From Streptomyces sp. CB02414 (GTDB lineage: Bacteria > Actinomycetota > Actinomycetes > Streptomycetales > Streptomycetaceae): a stretch of DNA of 64,000 nt. The notes under the pieces are model-generated. The model had not been told where the DNA came from. It searched no databases and saw nothing but the letters and a program-made list of their open reading frames with translations. This document shows, one piece after another, positions 46,849-54,761 of this stretch. The translations under genes were made by a program, and so were the position numbers. Every line of letters begins with the position of its first letter. The first letter of the stretch is position 1. The stretch spans positions 62,001 to 126,000 of the forward strand of contig NZ_LIPF01000009.1 in NCBI RefSeq assembly GCF_001905385.1, given 5' to 3'.

Positions 46849-47983
46849 GCTGGCCCTCCATCAGAGAAACGAAGCGGTCGAACAGGTAGGCGGCGTCGTG
46901 CGGGCCCGCTGCCGCTTCGGGGTGGTACTGGACGCTGAAGGCCGGCTTGTCGAGAAGCTGGAGGCCCTCCACCACGTTGTCGTTGAGGCAGACGTGGGAG
47001 ACCTCGGCGCGGCCGTAGGGGGTGTCGGAGACCTTGTCGAGCGGGGCGTCGACAGCGAATCCGTGGTTGTGCGCGGTGACCTCGACCTTGCCGGTCGTAC
47101 GGTCCTGCACGGGCTGGTTGATGCCGCGGTGGCCGTACTTCAGCTTGAAGGTGCCGAAGCCGAGGGCGCGGCCCAGGATCTGGTTGCCGAAGCAGATGCC
47201 GAAGAGCGGGGTGCCGCGCTCCAGGACGCCCCGCATGACGGAGACGGGGTGGTCGGCGGTGGACGGGTCGCCCGGGCCGTTGGAGAAGAAGACACCGTCC
47301 GGGTCGACCGCGTAGACATCCTCGACGGTCGCCGTGGCGGGCAGGACGTGCACCTCGATGCCGCGCTCGGCCATGCGGTGCGGGGTCATGCCCTTGATGC
47401 CGAGGTCGACGGCGGCGACGGTGAACTTCTTCTCGCCGATCGCGGGGACGACGTACGCCTCGGTGGTGGCGACCTCGGCGGAGAGGTCGGCGCCGGTCAT
47501 CTCGGGGGCTTCCTGGACGCGGGCCAGCAGTGCGGCGTCGTCCTGGATGGCGTCGCCGCTGAAGATGCCGACGCGCATGGCGCCGCGCTCGCGCAGGTGG
47601 CGGGTGAGGGCGCGGGTGTCGATGCCGGAGATACCGACGACGCCCTGGGCGGCCAGCTCGTCGTCCAGCGTGCGGCGGGAGCGCCAGCTGGAGGGCACGC
47701 GCGCGGGGTCGCGCACGACGTACCCGGAGACCCAGATCTTCTTGGACTCCATGTCCTCGTCGTTGATGCCCGTGTTCCCGATGTGCGGGGCGGTCATCAC
47801 GACGACCTGGCGGTGGTACGACGGGTCGGTGAGGGTCTCCTGGTAGCCGGTCATGCCGGTGGAGAACACGGCCTCGCCGAACGTGGCCCCCACGGCCCCG
47901 TAGGCGCGGCCGCGGAAGATCCGGCCGTCCTCCAGGACGAGTACGGCGGGAGCCTTGCCGGCTCCCCGGGTGGAGGTCGTCAT
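46841..47983 (-). CDS. carA: Carbamoyl-phosphate synthase, small subunit (glutaminase)
   Basis: Hydrolyses glutamine and passes ammonia to CarB. The 380 residues have an N-terminal CarA-specific domain (VLVLEDGRIFRGRAYGAVGATFGEAVFSTGMTGYQE in pieces) and a class I glutamine amidotransferase domain with the nucleophile Cys in TPLFGICFGNQILGRA and the His-x-Glu of QYHPEAAAG. ATG 47983 overlaps the end of the upstream PH-like gene by four bases (ATGA), and its end overlaps carB by eight. Confidence 0.98.
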
Positions 47984-48555
47984 CGTGCGCCTTCCGTTTC
48001 CGTCTTGTTGATCATGTCGTTCAGGGTTTCGACCCACTCGTTGTGCTCGGCCGCGTGGTCGGAGCGGAAGCCGGAGTCGATCAGCTTGTCGCCGTGCTCC
48101 CAGGTGACGACCAGCAGGCCGCCCTCGGTGAGCACCTTGCCGGCGATGCCCTTGTCGAGCCGGGCCTCGCGCAGCGCGGAGACGGGGACGAAGAAGTCGT
48201 CCGCGCCGGGGCGTACGACGTCCAGGCCCGCGTCCGTCAGGGTGAGCTCGACCCGGCTGCGGGTGCCCAGGCCGTGCGCCACGATGCGGTCCAGCCACTG
48301 CCCGGCGGTGGTGGAGCCGTGGTAGCGGCCGCTCAGGGTCAGTTTCGCCGGGCCGGGGGCGTCCGGCGCGCTGGGCAGCTCCGGGAGGTCGCCCTGGAGG
48401 GTGCCGCGCCACTTCCAGCCCTCGCGCATCAGCCAGTAGACGAGCGCGACGAACAGGCCGAGGCCGACCACCCAGCCGATCCGGGCGGCCCAGTCGGTCA
48501 CTTCCGCCGATTCCTTCTCGGCGGCCAGCAGGATTACCGGTGCTACAGATGTCAC
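47980..48555 (-). CDS. Membrane-anchored PH-like protein of the pyr operon
   Basis: A 191-residue protein with one transmembrane helix (about 24-44; IGWVVGLGLFVALVYWLM). A cytosolic beta-rich domain follows (LTLSGRYHGSTTAGQWLDRIVAHGLGTRSRVELTLTDAGLDVVRPG in pieces) resembling bacterial PH-like modules. GTG 48555 overlaps the pyrC stop by four bases, and its own stop overlaps carA. A similar small membrane protein sits between pyrC and carA in Mycobacterium tuberculosis (Rv1382, from memory), so the position is conserved. Function unknown; perhaps membrane placement of the pathway enzymes. Confidence 0.85.
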   Translation of the reverse strand: MTSVAPVILLAAEKESAEVTDWAARIGWVVGLGLFVALVYWLMREGWKWRGTLQGDLPELPSAPDAPGPAKLTLSGRYHGSTTAGQWLDRIVAHGLGTRSRVELTLTDAGLDVVRPGADDFFVPVSALREARLDKGIAGKVLTEGGLLVVTWEHGDKLIDSGFRSDHAAEHNEWVETLNDMINKTETEGAR

Positions 48556-49838
48556 GTGAGCTTCCCGTCGACGAGCGTGGCCTTGCCCCGCAGCCACGTG
48601 TGCGTCACACGGCCCGGCAGCTCACGCCCCTGGTACGGGGTGTTGCGGCTGCGCGAGGCGAAGCCCGCGGGGTCCACCCGGCCACGGTATTCCGTGTCGA
48701 CGAGGGTGAGGTTGGCGGGCTCACCAGCCGAGACGGGACGGCCGTGTCCGGTGGCCTGTCCGATCCTGGCGGGCTTGAAGGACATCCGGTCGGCGACGCC
48801 GGCCCAGTCCAGCAGGCCCGTGTCCACCATGGTCTCCTGGACCACCGACAGCGCGGTCTCCAGGCCGACCATGCCCATGGCGGCGGCGGCCCACTCGCAG
48901 TCCTTGTCCTCGTGCGGGTGCGGGGCGTGGTCGGTGGCGACGATGTCGATCGTGCCGTCGGCGAGCGCCTCGCGCAGCGCCAGGACGTCACGCTCGGTGC
49001 GCAGCGGCGGGTTGACCTTGTAGACCGGGTTGTACGACCGGACCAGCTCGTCGGTGAGGAGCAGGTGGTGCGGGGTGACCTCGGCGGTGACGTCGATGCC
49101 CCGGGACTTGGCCCAGCGGACGATCTCGACGCTGCCCGCGGTCGACAGGTGGCAGATGTGGACGCGGGAGCCGACGTGCTCGGCGAGCAGCACGTCCCGC
49201 GCGATGATCGACTCCTCGGCGACGGCCGGCCAGCCGCCGAGGCCCAGCTCGGCGGAGACGACGCCCTCGTTCATCTCGGCGCCCTCGGTCAGCCGGGGCT
49301 CCTGGGCGTGCTGGGCGACGACGCCGCCGAAGGCCTTCACGTACTCCAGGGCACGGCGCATGATCACGGCGTCGTGGACGCACTTGCCGTCGTCGGAGAA
49401 GACGGTGACGCCCGCCGCGGACTCGTGCATGGCGCCCAGTTCGGCGAGCTTGGCGCCCTCCAGGCCGACGGTGACGGCGCCGATGGGCTGTACGTCGCAG
49501 TAGCCGGACTCCTTGCCGAGCCGCCACACCTGCTCGACGACACCGGCGGTGTCGGCGACCGGGAAGGTGTTGGCCATGGCGAAGACGTTGGTGTAGCCGC
49601 CGCTCGCCGCCGCGCGGGTGCCGGTCAGGACGGTCTCGGAGTCCTCGCGGCCGGGTTCGCGCAGGTGGGTGTGGAGGTCGACCAGGCCCGGCAGCAGCAC
49701 CTTGCCGCCGGCCTCGATCACCTCGGCGCCCTCGGCGGACAGGTTCTGGCCGACCGCCTCGATGACGGTGCCGTCGATCAGCACGTCCTGCGGCTCGCCG
49801 CCGAGCACCTTCGCACCGCGGATCAGGATCTTGCTCAT
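48552..49838 (-). CDS. pyrC: Dihydroorotase
   Basis: Cyclises carbamoyl aspartate to dihydroorotate. The 428-residue amidohydrolase barrel is the class I type: metal ligands in LLPGLVDLHTHLREPG, GVTVFSDDGKCVHDA, the VHICHLSTAGS His, and VATDHAPHPHEDK with the metal-binding Asp. ATG 49838 (MSKILIRGAKVLGG) lies four bases after pyrB stops, consistent with the functional coupling of dihydroorotase and transcarbamylase in bacteria. Its stop overlaps the PH-like gene. Confidence 0.97.
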   Translation of the reverse strand: MSKILIRGAKVLGGEPQDVLIDGTVIEAVGQNLSAEGAEVIEAGGKVLLPGLVDLHTHLREPGREDSETVLTGTRAAASGGYTNVFAMANTFPVADTAGVVEQVWRLGKESGYCDVQPIGAVTVGLEGAKLAELGAMHESAAGVTVFSDDGKCVHDAVIMRRALEYVKAFGGVVAQHAQEPRLTEGAEMNEGVVSAELGLGGWPAVAEESIIARDVLLAEHVGSRVHICHLSTAGSVEIVRWAKSRGIDVTAEVTPHHLLLTDELVRSYNPVYKVNPPLRTERDVLALREALADGTIDIVATDHAPHPHEDKDCEWAAAAMGMVGLETALSVVQETMVDTGLLDWAGVADRMSFKPARIGQATGHGRPVSAGEPANLTLVDTEYRGRVDPAGFASRSRNTPYQGRELPGRVTHTWLRGKATLVDGKLT

Positions 49839-49842
49839 GTTC

Positions 49843-50823
49843 TTACTTCTCCTCGGTGGGGCGGGCGTGGGTGACGGCGGGCTCGGCTCCGCCGAGCAGC
49901 AGGTAGAGGACTGCCATCCGGACGGAGACGCCGTTGGTGACCTGCTCGACGACCGTGCAGCGGTCGGAGTCGGCGACGTCGGCGGTGATCTCCATGCCGC
50001 GGACCATCGGGCCGGGGTGCATCACGATGGCGTGGTCGGGCATCTTCGCCATGCGCTCGCCGTCGAGGCCGTAGCGGCGGGAGTACTCGCGCTCGGTGGG
50101 GAAGAAGGCGGCGTTCATGCGCTCGCGCTGCACGCGCAGCAGCATCACCGCGTCGGACTTGGTCAGGGTGGAGTCGAGGTCGTAGGAGACCTCGCAGGGC
50201 CAGGTCTCGACGCCGACGGGCAGCAGGGTGGGCGGGGCGACCAGGGTGACCTCGGCGCCGAGGGTGTGCAGCAGGTCGACGTTGGAGCGGGCGACGCGGC
50301 TGTGCAGGATGTCGCCGACCAGGGTGACGCGGCGGCCGTCGAGGTCCTTGCCGAGGCCGGCGTCGGGGCCTACCAGGCGGCGGCGCATGGTGAAGGCGTC
50401 CAGCAGGGCCTGGGTGGGGTGCTGGTGGGTGCCGTCGCCGGCGTTGATGACGTGGGCGTCGATCCAGCCGGAGGTGGCCAGGCGGTAGGGGGCGCCGGAG
50501 GCGCTGTGCCGGATGACGACGGCGTCGACGCCCATGGCCTCCAGGGTCTGGGCGGTGTCCTTGAGGGACTCGCCCTTGGAGACGCTGGAACCCTTGGCGG
50601 TGAAGTTGATGACGTCCGCCGACAGGCGCTTCTCGGCGGCCTCGAAGGAGATCCGGGTCCTGGTCGAGTCCTCGAAGAAGAGGTTGACGACGGTCCGGCC
50701 GCGCAGGGTCGGCAGTTTCTTGATCGGCCGGTCGGCGACCCGGGCCATCTCCTCGGCGGTGTCGAGGATCAGGACGGCGTCGTCGCGGGTGAGGTCGGCG
50801 GCCGAGATGAGATGACGCTGCAT
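49843..50823 (-). CDS. pyrB: Aspartate carbamoyltransferase catalytic subunit
   Basis: Joins carbamoyl phosphate and aspartate, the committed pyrimidine step. The 326 residues contain the carbamoyl-phosphate site FFEDSTRTRISFEAA, VIRHSASGAPYRLA, NAGDGTHQHPTQALLDAFT and the C-terminal MHPGPMVRGMEI. No regulatory PyrI gene accompanies it, as expected for Gram-positive bacteria where PyrR acts on expression. It follows pyrR after 115 bases, a spacer in which I see no clear hairpin. Confidence 0.98.
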   Translation of the reverse strand: MQRHLISAADLTRDDAVLILDTAEEMARVADRPIKKLPTLRGRTVVNLFFEDSTRTRISFEAAEKRLSADVINFTAKGSSVSKGESLKDTAQTLEAMGVDAVVIRHSASGAPYRLATSGWIDAHVINAGDGTHQHPTQALLDAFTMRRRLVGPDAGLGKDLDGRRVTLVGDILHSRVARSNVDLLHTLGAEVTLVAPPTLLPVGVETWPCEVSYDLDSTLTKSDAVMLLRVQRERMNAAFFPTEREYSRRYGLDGERMAKMPDHAIVMHPGPMVRGMEITADVADSDRCTVVEQVTNGVSVRMAVLYLLLGGAEPAVTHARPTEEK

Positions 50824-50938
50824 CTGTCAGGCTCCGTAGGGCGATTCATGCGGAAGAGCGGGATAATTCGGGCGGCCGGGCGTGCGTGCGGGCACACCGA
50901 GCAGGCGTACGGCACAAGTGGGCGCGTACGCGCGGGTG

Positions 50939-51532
50939 CTACGGGTGGGCGCCCTGGGCGGCCGGCTTGGCGCCGAGCAGCACGGTGTCGCGACCGTCCT
51001 CCTCGGCGAGCTGGACCTTGACCGTCTCCCGCAGCGACGTCGGGAGGTTCTTGCCGACGTAGTCGGCGCGGATGGGCAGTTCGCGGTGGCCGCGGTCGAC
51101 GAGGACGGCGAGCTGCACCGCGCGCGGGCGGCCGATGTCGCCCAGCGCGTCGAGGGCGGCGCGGATGGTGCGGCCGGAGAAGAGCACGTCGTCGACGAGG
51201 ACGACCAGGCGGCCGTCGACGCCGTCACCGGGGATCTCGGTGCGGGCCAGGGCGCGGGGCGGGTGCATGCGCAGGTCGTCGCGGTACATGGTGATGTCGA
51301 GCGAGCCGACCGGCACCTTGCGCTCGGTGATCTGCTCCAGCTTGTCGGCGAGCCGCCGGGCGAGGAAGACGCCGCGGGTCGGGATACCGAGGAGCACCAC
51401 GTCGTCGGCGCCCTTGGCGCGTTCGACGATCTCGTGGGCGATGCGGGTCAGGACCCGGGCGATGTCGGGGCCTTCGAGAACGGGCCGCGCATCGGATTGC
51501 GCGCCCGAAGACGCGTCCTGCTGCTTGTCCAT
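50939..51532 (-). CDS. pyrR: PyrR bifunctional pyrimidine regulator / uracil phosphoribosyltransferase
   Basis: Binds pyr mRNA in response to UMP and has uracil phosphoribosyltransferase activity. The 197 residues contain LLGIPTRGVFLARRLADKLEQI and the PRPP loop LVVLVDDVLFSGRTIRAALDAL. An N-terminal tail of about 18 residues (MDKQQDASSGAQSDARP) is extra. ATG 51532 follows GAAGGAGG, which lies within a PyrR-binding loop. It heads the eight-gene pyr operon, and feedback at its own ribosome site would set the level of the regulator first. Confidence 0.97.
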   Translation of the reverse strand: MDKQQDASSGAQSDARPVLEGPDIARVLTRIAHEIVERAKGADDVVLLGIPTRGVFLARRLADKLEQITERKVPVGSLDITMYRDDLRMHPPRALARTEIPGDGVDGRLVVLVDDVLFSGRTIRAALDALGDIGRPRAVQLAVLVDRGHRELPIRADYVGKNLPTSLRETVKVQLAEEDGRDTVLLGAKPAAQGAHP

Positions 51533-51540
51533 ACGAAACG

Positions 51541-51575
51541 GACCTCCTTCTCCGCCTCACGGGACGGACCTTAAA
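51541..51575 (-). promoter_or_regulatory. PyrR-binding RNA loop over the pyrR ribosome site
   Basis: The minus-strand leader reads TTTAAGGTCC then GTCCCGTGAGGCGGAGAAGG and AGGTCC, matching the PyrR-binding loop consensus (UUUAA, then GAGAGGCxGAGAAGGA). The loop contains the Shine-Dalgarno GAAGGAGG of pyrR. Bound PyrR would block translation, the mechanism proposed for actinobacteria. A possible -10 TACCGT (51604-51599) puts the loop near the 5' end of the mRNA. Confidence 0.85.
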
Positions 51576-51731
51576 GGACGTCGGGATGTGCGCCGTCCAC
51601 GGTACCAGGCCCACAGACCCGCCTTCGCGACCCCCAGGACGCTCGCGCGTCACCCTTACGACACCCCGGCACCACCCGTTCGGAGCAACGGGCGGCGGAT
51701 ACCACGGAAGAGTCGGTGCGGACCATTCGGC

Positions 51732-51773
51732 TTGACGCAGAAGAGTAACGCTGCGTAACCTCACAGTGAGTTA
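51732..51773 (+). promoter_or_regulatory. bldD promoter with BldD-like box
   Basis: TTGACG (51732-51737) and TAACCT (51756-51761) with an 18-base spacer form a promoter 71 bases before bldD. Overlapping the start point, TCACAGTGAGTTA (51761-51773) read on the minus strand is TAACTCACTGTGA. That fits the BldD box TnACnCnGnGTnA with one mismatch. It includes a perfect CTCAC-A-GTGAG palindrome. This agrees with the known autorepression of bldD. Confidence 0.75.
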
Positions 51774-51831
51774 CCAGCCGCGCGGGTGCGCACCAGTGCG
51801 GACCGCGTCGACACCTTGTCCGGGGAGCCAT

Positions 51832-52335
51832 ATGTCCAGCGAATACGCCAAACAGCTCGGGGCCAAGCTCCGGGCCATCCGCACCCAGCAGGGCCTTTCC
51901 CTCCATGGTGTCGAGGAGAAGTCCCAGGGCCGCTGGAAGGCCGTGGTGGTGGGTTCGTACGAGCGCGGCGACCGCGCCGTGACCGTGCAGCGCCTCGCCG
52001 AGCTGGCGGATTTCTACGGCGTTCCCGTGCAGGAGCTGCTCCCGGGCACCACCCCGGGCGGTGCCGCCGAGCCCCCGCCGAAGCTGGTCCTGGACCTGGA
52101 GCGGCTGGCCACGGTGCCGGCCGAGAAGGCGGGCCCGCTCCAGCGCTACGCGGCCACGATCCAGTCGCAGCGCGGTGACTACAACGGCAAGGTCCTGTCG
52201 ATCCGCCAGGACGACCTGCGCACGCTCGCCGTCATCTACGACCAGTCGCCCTCGGTCCTGACCGAGCAGCTCATCAGCTGGGGTGTCCTGGACGCGGACG
52301 CGCGCCGCGCGGTGGCGTCCCACGAGGAGATCTGA
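51832..52335 (+). CDS. bldD: Developmental master repressor BldD
   Basis: A 167-residue DNA-binding protein that represses sporulation genes during vegetative growth when dimerised by tetrameric cyclic di-GMP. Residues about 1-75 form an XRE helix-turn-helix (MSSEYAKQLGAKLRAIRTQQGLSLHGVEE; VVGSYERGDRAVTVQRLAEL). The C-terminal domain keeps the c-di-GMP signature RGD-x8-RQDD (SQRGDYNGKVLSIRQDD). ATG 51832 follows GGGGAG, and the length matches the S. coelicolor protein. It is divergent from the pyr operon. Confidence 0.98.
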   Translation: MSSEYAKQLGAKLRAIRTQQGLSLHGVEEKSQGRWKAVVVGSYERGDRAVTVQRLAELADFYGVPVQELLPGTTPGGAAEPPPKLVLDLERLATVPAEKAGPLQRYAATIQSQRGDYNGKVLSIRQDDLRTLAVIYDQSPSVLTEQLISWGVLDADARRAVASHEEI

Positions 52336-52361
52336 GCCGCAGCAGCCTCAGCAGAAACGTG

Positions 52362-52405
52362 CCGCCGGGGTGGCGGGAACCGTTCGGTTCCCGCCACCCC
52401 GGCGG
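52362..52405. terminator. Strong bidirectional terminator between bldD and nusB
   Basis: CCGCCGGGGTGGCGGGAACC (52362-52381) pairs perfectly with its complement at 52386-52405 around GTTC, followed by TTTTGG on the plus strand. ACGTGCC and GGCACGT outside the core can extend the stem. It serves the convergent bldD and nusB. Confidence 0.92.
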
Positions 52406-52423
52406 TTTTGGCACGTCGTGGAG

Positions 52424-52852
52424 CTATTCGCGACGCAGTGAAGGCTTGAGGTCCTTCAGCCGGCCGAGCAGGCCGTTGACGAACGCCGGCGACTCGTCCG
52501 TGGAGAACTCCTTCGCCAGCTGCACCATCTCGTCCAGGACGACGGCGTCCGGGGTCTCGTCGACCCAGATCAGCTCGTACGCGCCCAGGCGCAGGATGTT
52601 GCGGTCGACGACCGGCATCCGGTCGAGCGTCCAGCCGACCGAGTACTGGGCGATGAGCTCGTCGACACGCTCGGCGCGCTCGGCGTAGCCCTCGACCAGC
52701 TCCATCGTGTACTCGCTCACCGGCGGCTGCCGGGTGTCGGACCGGGAGTGCCGGACCCAGTCGGCGAGGACCGTCAGGACGTCGGCGCCGCGCTGATCGC
52801 CCTCGAAGAGGATCTGGAAGGCGCGCTTGCGGGCCGTGTTGCGGGCAGCCAC
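52424..52852 (-). CDS. nusB: Transcription antitermination factor NusB
   Basis: A 142-residue all-helical RNA-binding protein that, with NusE/S10, forms the antitermination complex on rRNA leaders. Features are ARNTARKRAFQILFEGDQRG at the N-terminus, SVGWTLDRMPVVDRNILRLGAYELIW and DEMVQLAKEFSTDESPAFVNGLLGRL. The start is GTG 52852, two bases after the efp stop; the efp-nusB pair is conserved in Gram-positive bacteria. Confidence 0.97.
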   Translation of the reverse strand: MAARNTARKRAFQILFEGDQRGADVLTVLADWVRHSRSDTRQPPVSEYTMELVEGYAERAERVDELIAQYSVGWTLDRMPVVDRNILRLGAYELIWVDETPDAVVLDEMVQLAKEFSTDESPAFVNGLLGRLKDLKPSLRRE

Positions 52853-52854
52853 GG

Positions 52855-53421
52855 TTAGCTGTTCACCCGGCCGAGGTAGCTGCTGTCGCGGGTGTCGACC
52901 TTGATCTTCTCACCGGTGGTGATGAAGAGCGGGACGTTGATCTGGTGACCGGTCTCCAGGGTGGCGGGCTTGGTGCCGCCGGTGGAGCGGTCGCCCTGGA
53001 CGCCCGGCTCGGTCTCCTGGATGACCAGCTCGACGGCGGCCGGCAGCTCGACGAAGAGCACCTCGCCCTCGTGCTGCGCGACGGTGGCCTCGAAGCCCTC
53101 GATCAGGAAGTTGGCGGCGTCGCCGACGACCTTGCGGTCGATGTGCAGCTGGTCGTAGGTCTCCATGTCCATGAAGACGAAGTAGTCGCCGTCCATGTAC
53201 GAGAACTGCATGTCACGCTTGTCGACAGTGGCCGTCTCGACCTTGACGCCGGCGTTGAAGGTCTTGTCGACGACCTTGCCGGAAAGCACGTTCTTGAGCT
53301 TGGTGCGCACGAAGGCCGGGCCCTTGCCGGGCTTGACGTGCTGGAACTCGACGACGGACCAGAGCTGGCCGCCTTCGAGCTTGAGCACCATGCCGTTCTT
53401 GAGGTCGTTCGTGGAAGCCAC
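52855..53421 (-). CDS. efp: Translation elongation factor P
   Basis: Relieves ribosome stalling at polyproline. The 188 residues make three beta domains. The tip of domain I is VKPGKGPAFVRTKLKN, with Lys flanked as PGKGP. This loop type is found in actinobacteria and is reported to work with an unmodified Lys, which agrees with the absence of EpmA/EpmB-like genes nearby. The C-terminal signature KVDTRDSSYLGRVNS is present. It follows the M24-peptidase homologue after 68 bases and precedes nusB by two. Confidence 0.97.
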   Translation of the reverse strand: MASTNDLKNGMVLKLEGGQLWSVVEFQHVKPGKGPAFVRTKLKNVLSGKVVDKTFNAGVKVETATVDKRDMQFSYMDGDYFVFMDMETYDQLHIDRKVVGDAANFLIEGFEATVAQHEGEVLFVELPAAVELVIQETEPGVQGDRSTGGTKPATLETGHQINVPLFITTGEKIKVDTRDSSYLGRVNS

Positions 53422-53489
53422 GGTTGCGGAATCTCCTGGACTGGACTGACGTGGACGACCCCGGTGCAGGCACGCGCACAGCGCGAAGG

Positions 53490-54596
53490 CTAGAGCGCGA
53501 GCAGCTCCTTGGTCGTGATGGTGAGTAGCTCGGGTCCGCCGTCCGCCTCGGGGCGCACGACGAGCGTGTCATCGATCCGGACCCCGCCCCGGCCCGGGAG
53601 GTGAACCCCCGGTTCGACGGTGACCGGCACACAAGCGTCCAGTTTACCCATGGCCGCGGGGGCCAACTGCGGGTCCTCGTCGATTTCGAGTCCGACCCCG
53701 TGACCGGTGAGGGCGGGAAGGTGCTCAGCGTACCCGGCGGAATCCAGTGCCTGGCGGGCGGCCCGGTCCACGTCCCGGCAGGCCGCGCCGGGTGCGAGGG
53801 CTTCCCGGCCGGCCCGCTGGGCGGAGAAGACCAGGTCGTACAGCTCGATCTGCCAGTCGGCCGGAGAGGTCCCGATGACGAACGTCCGGCCGATCTCGCA
53901 GCGGTATCCGCGGTAGGTGGCGCCCAGGCAGACGGAGAGGAAGTCGCCCTCCTCCACCCGCCGGTCGGTGGGGCGGTGGCCGCGGCGTCCCGAGTTCGGG
54001 CCGGTGCCGACGGACGTCGGGAAGGCGGGGCCGTCGGCGCCGTGGTCCACCAGGCGGCGTTCCAGTTCCAGGGCGAGGTGCCGCTCGGTGCGGCCCACCA
54101 GGATGGACTCCAGCAGCTCACCGAGGGCCTGGTCGGCGATCTCGGCGCCGATGCGCAGGCAGGAGATCTCCTCCTCGTCCTTGACCACCCTCAGCTGCTC
54201 GACCGCCTGGCCGAGGTCGGTCAGGCGCAGGCGCGGTGCGACCGAGCGCATGGCGCGGTGCCGGACCACGGTGAGGTGGTGGTCCTCGGTGGCGAGGGAC
54301 TCGGCGCCCTGGGCCGCCGCGAGGCCGGTGGCCGCGACGGCCGCGTCGCCGCCGGGGCCGGGCAGCGCGCGCACCGGGAGTGAGTCGTCGGGCCTTCCGT
54401 CGGCCGGCCGGTCGTCCGGTGGGGCCGAGCAGACCAGGAGGTCCTCGCTCTTGCCCAGGAGCAGCACGGCGCCGTGCGGGGCGGTGCCCGCGAGGTAGCG
54501 CACGTTGGCGGGCCGGGAGACGAGCGCCGCCGCGCTGCCGCCCGCGTTGCAGCGTTCTCGTAGGCGGGTTCGGCGGGCCGCGTACACCTGTGACAT
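53490..54596 (-). CDS. M24 (Xaa-Pro aminopeptidase-like) protein with altered metal site
   Basis: A 368-residue creatinase/aminopeptidase-fold protein, N-terminal domain about 1-135 and pita-bread domain about 140-368 (VKDEEEISCLRIGAEIADQAL). Of the five canonical metal ligands (Asp, Asp, His, Glu, Glu), only His299 (LTGHGVGLEI) and Glu328 (VTVEPGVHL) are kept. The first Asp is Cys223 (SVCLGATY), the second is Glu234 (RCEIGRT) and the last Glu is Asp342 (GVRIDDT). The HE that usually follows GLEI is DE. It may be a weakened or non-peptidase member. ATG 54596. Located just upstream of efp, as peptidase genes often are. Confidence 0.85.
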   Translation of the reverse strand: MSQVYAARRTRLRERCNAGGSAAALVSRPANVRYLAGTAPHGAVLLLGKSEDLLVCSAPPDDRPADGRPDDSLPVRALPGPGGDAAVAATGLAAAQGAESLATEDHHLTVVRHRAMRSVAPRLRLTDLGQAVEQLRVVKDEEEISCLRIGAEIADQALGELLESILVGRTERHLALELERRLVDHGADGPAFPTSVGTGPNSGRRGHRPTDRRVEEGDFLSVCLGATYRGYRCEIGRTFVIGTSPADWQIELYDLVFSAQRAGREALAPGAACRDVDRAARQALDSAGYAEHLPALTGHGVGLEIDEDPQLAPAAMGKLDACVPVTVEPGVHLPGRGGVRIDDTLVVRPEADGGPELLTITTKELLAL

Positions 54597-54708
54597 GAGC
54601 CGAGCGTATGAGCTCCGCTCGGAGGGCGCCGCTCGGGAGGGCCGAGTGGGCATGCCGGGTGCGCCAACCGGGGTGGGGGCGGTTGTTGTGGGGCGTCTGC
54701 CGGCGAGA

Positions 54709-54739
54709 GGGGGCTGGTCGCGCAGTTCCCCGCGCCCCT
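54709..54739. repeat. 31-base interspersed repeat, copy 2
   Basis: Identical over 31 bases to the copy at 31302-31332, in the same orientation and in the same kind of place, between the stop of one minus-strand gene (54762) and the start of the next (54596). Surrounding sequence is G-rich and only loosely similar. Confidence 0.8.
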
Positions 54740-54761
54740 TGGTCGGCGCGCTCCCCCGCGT

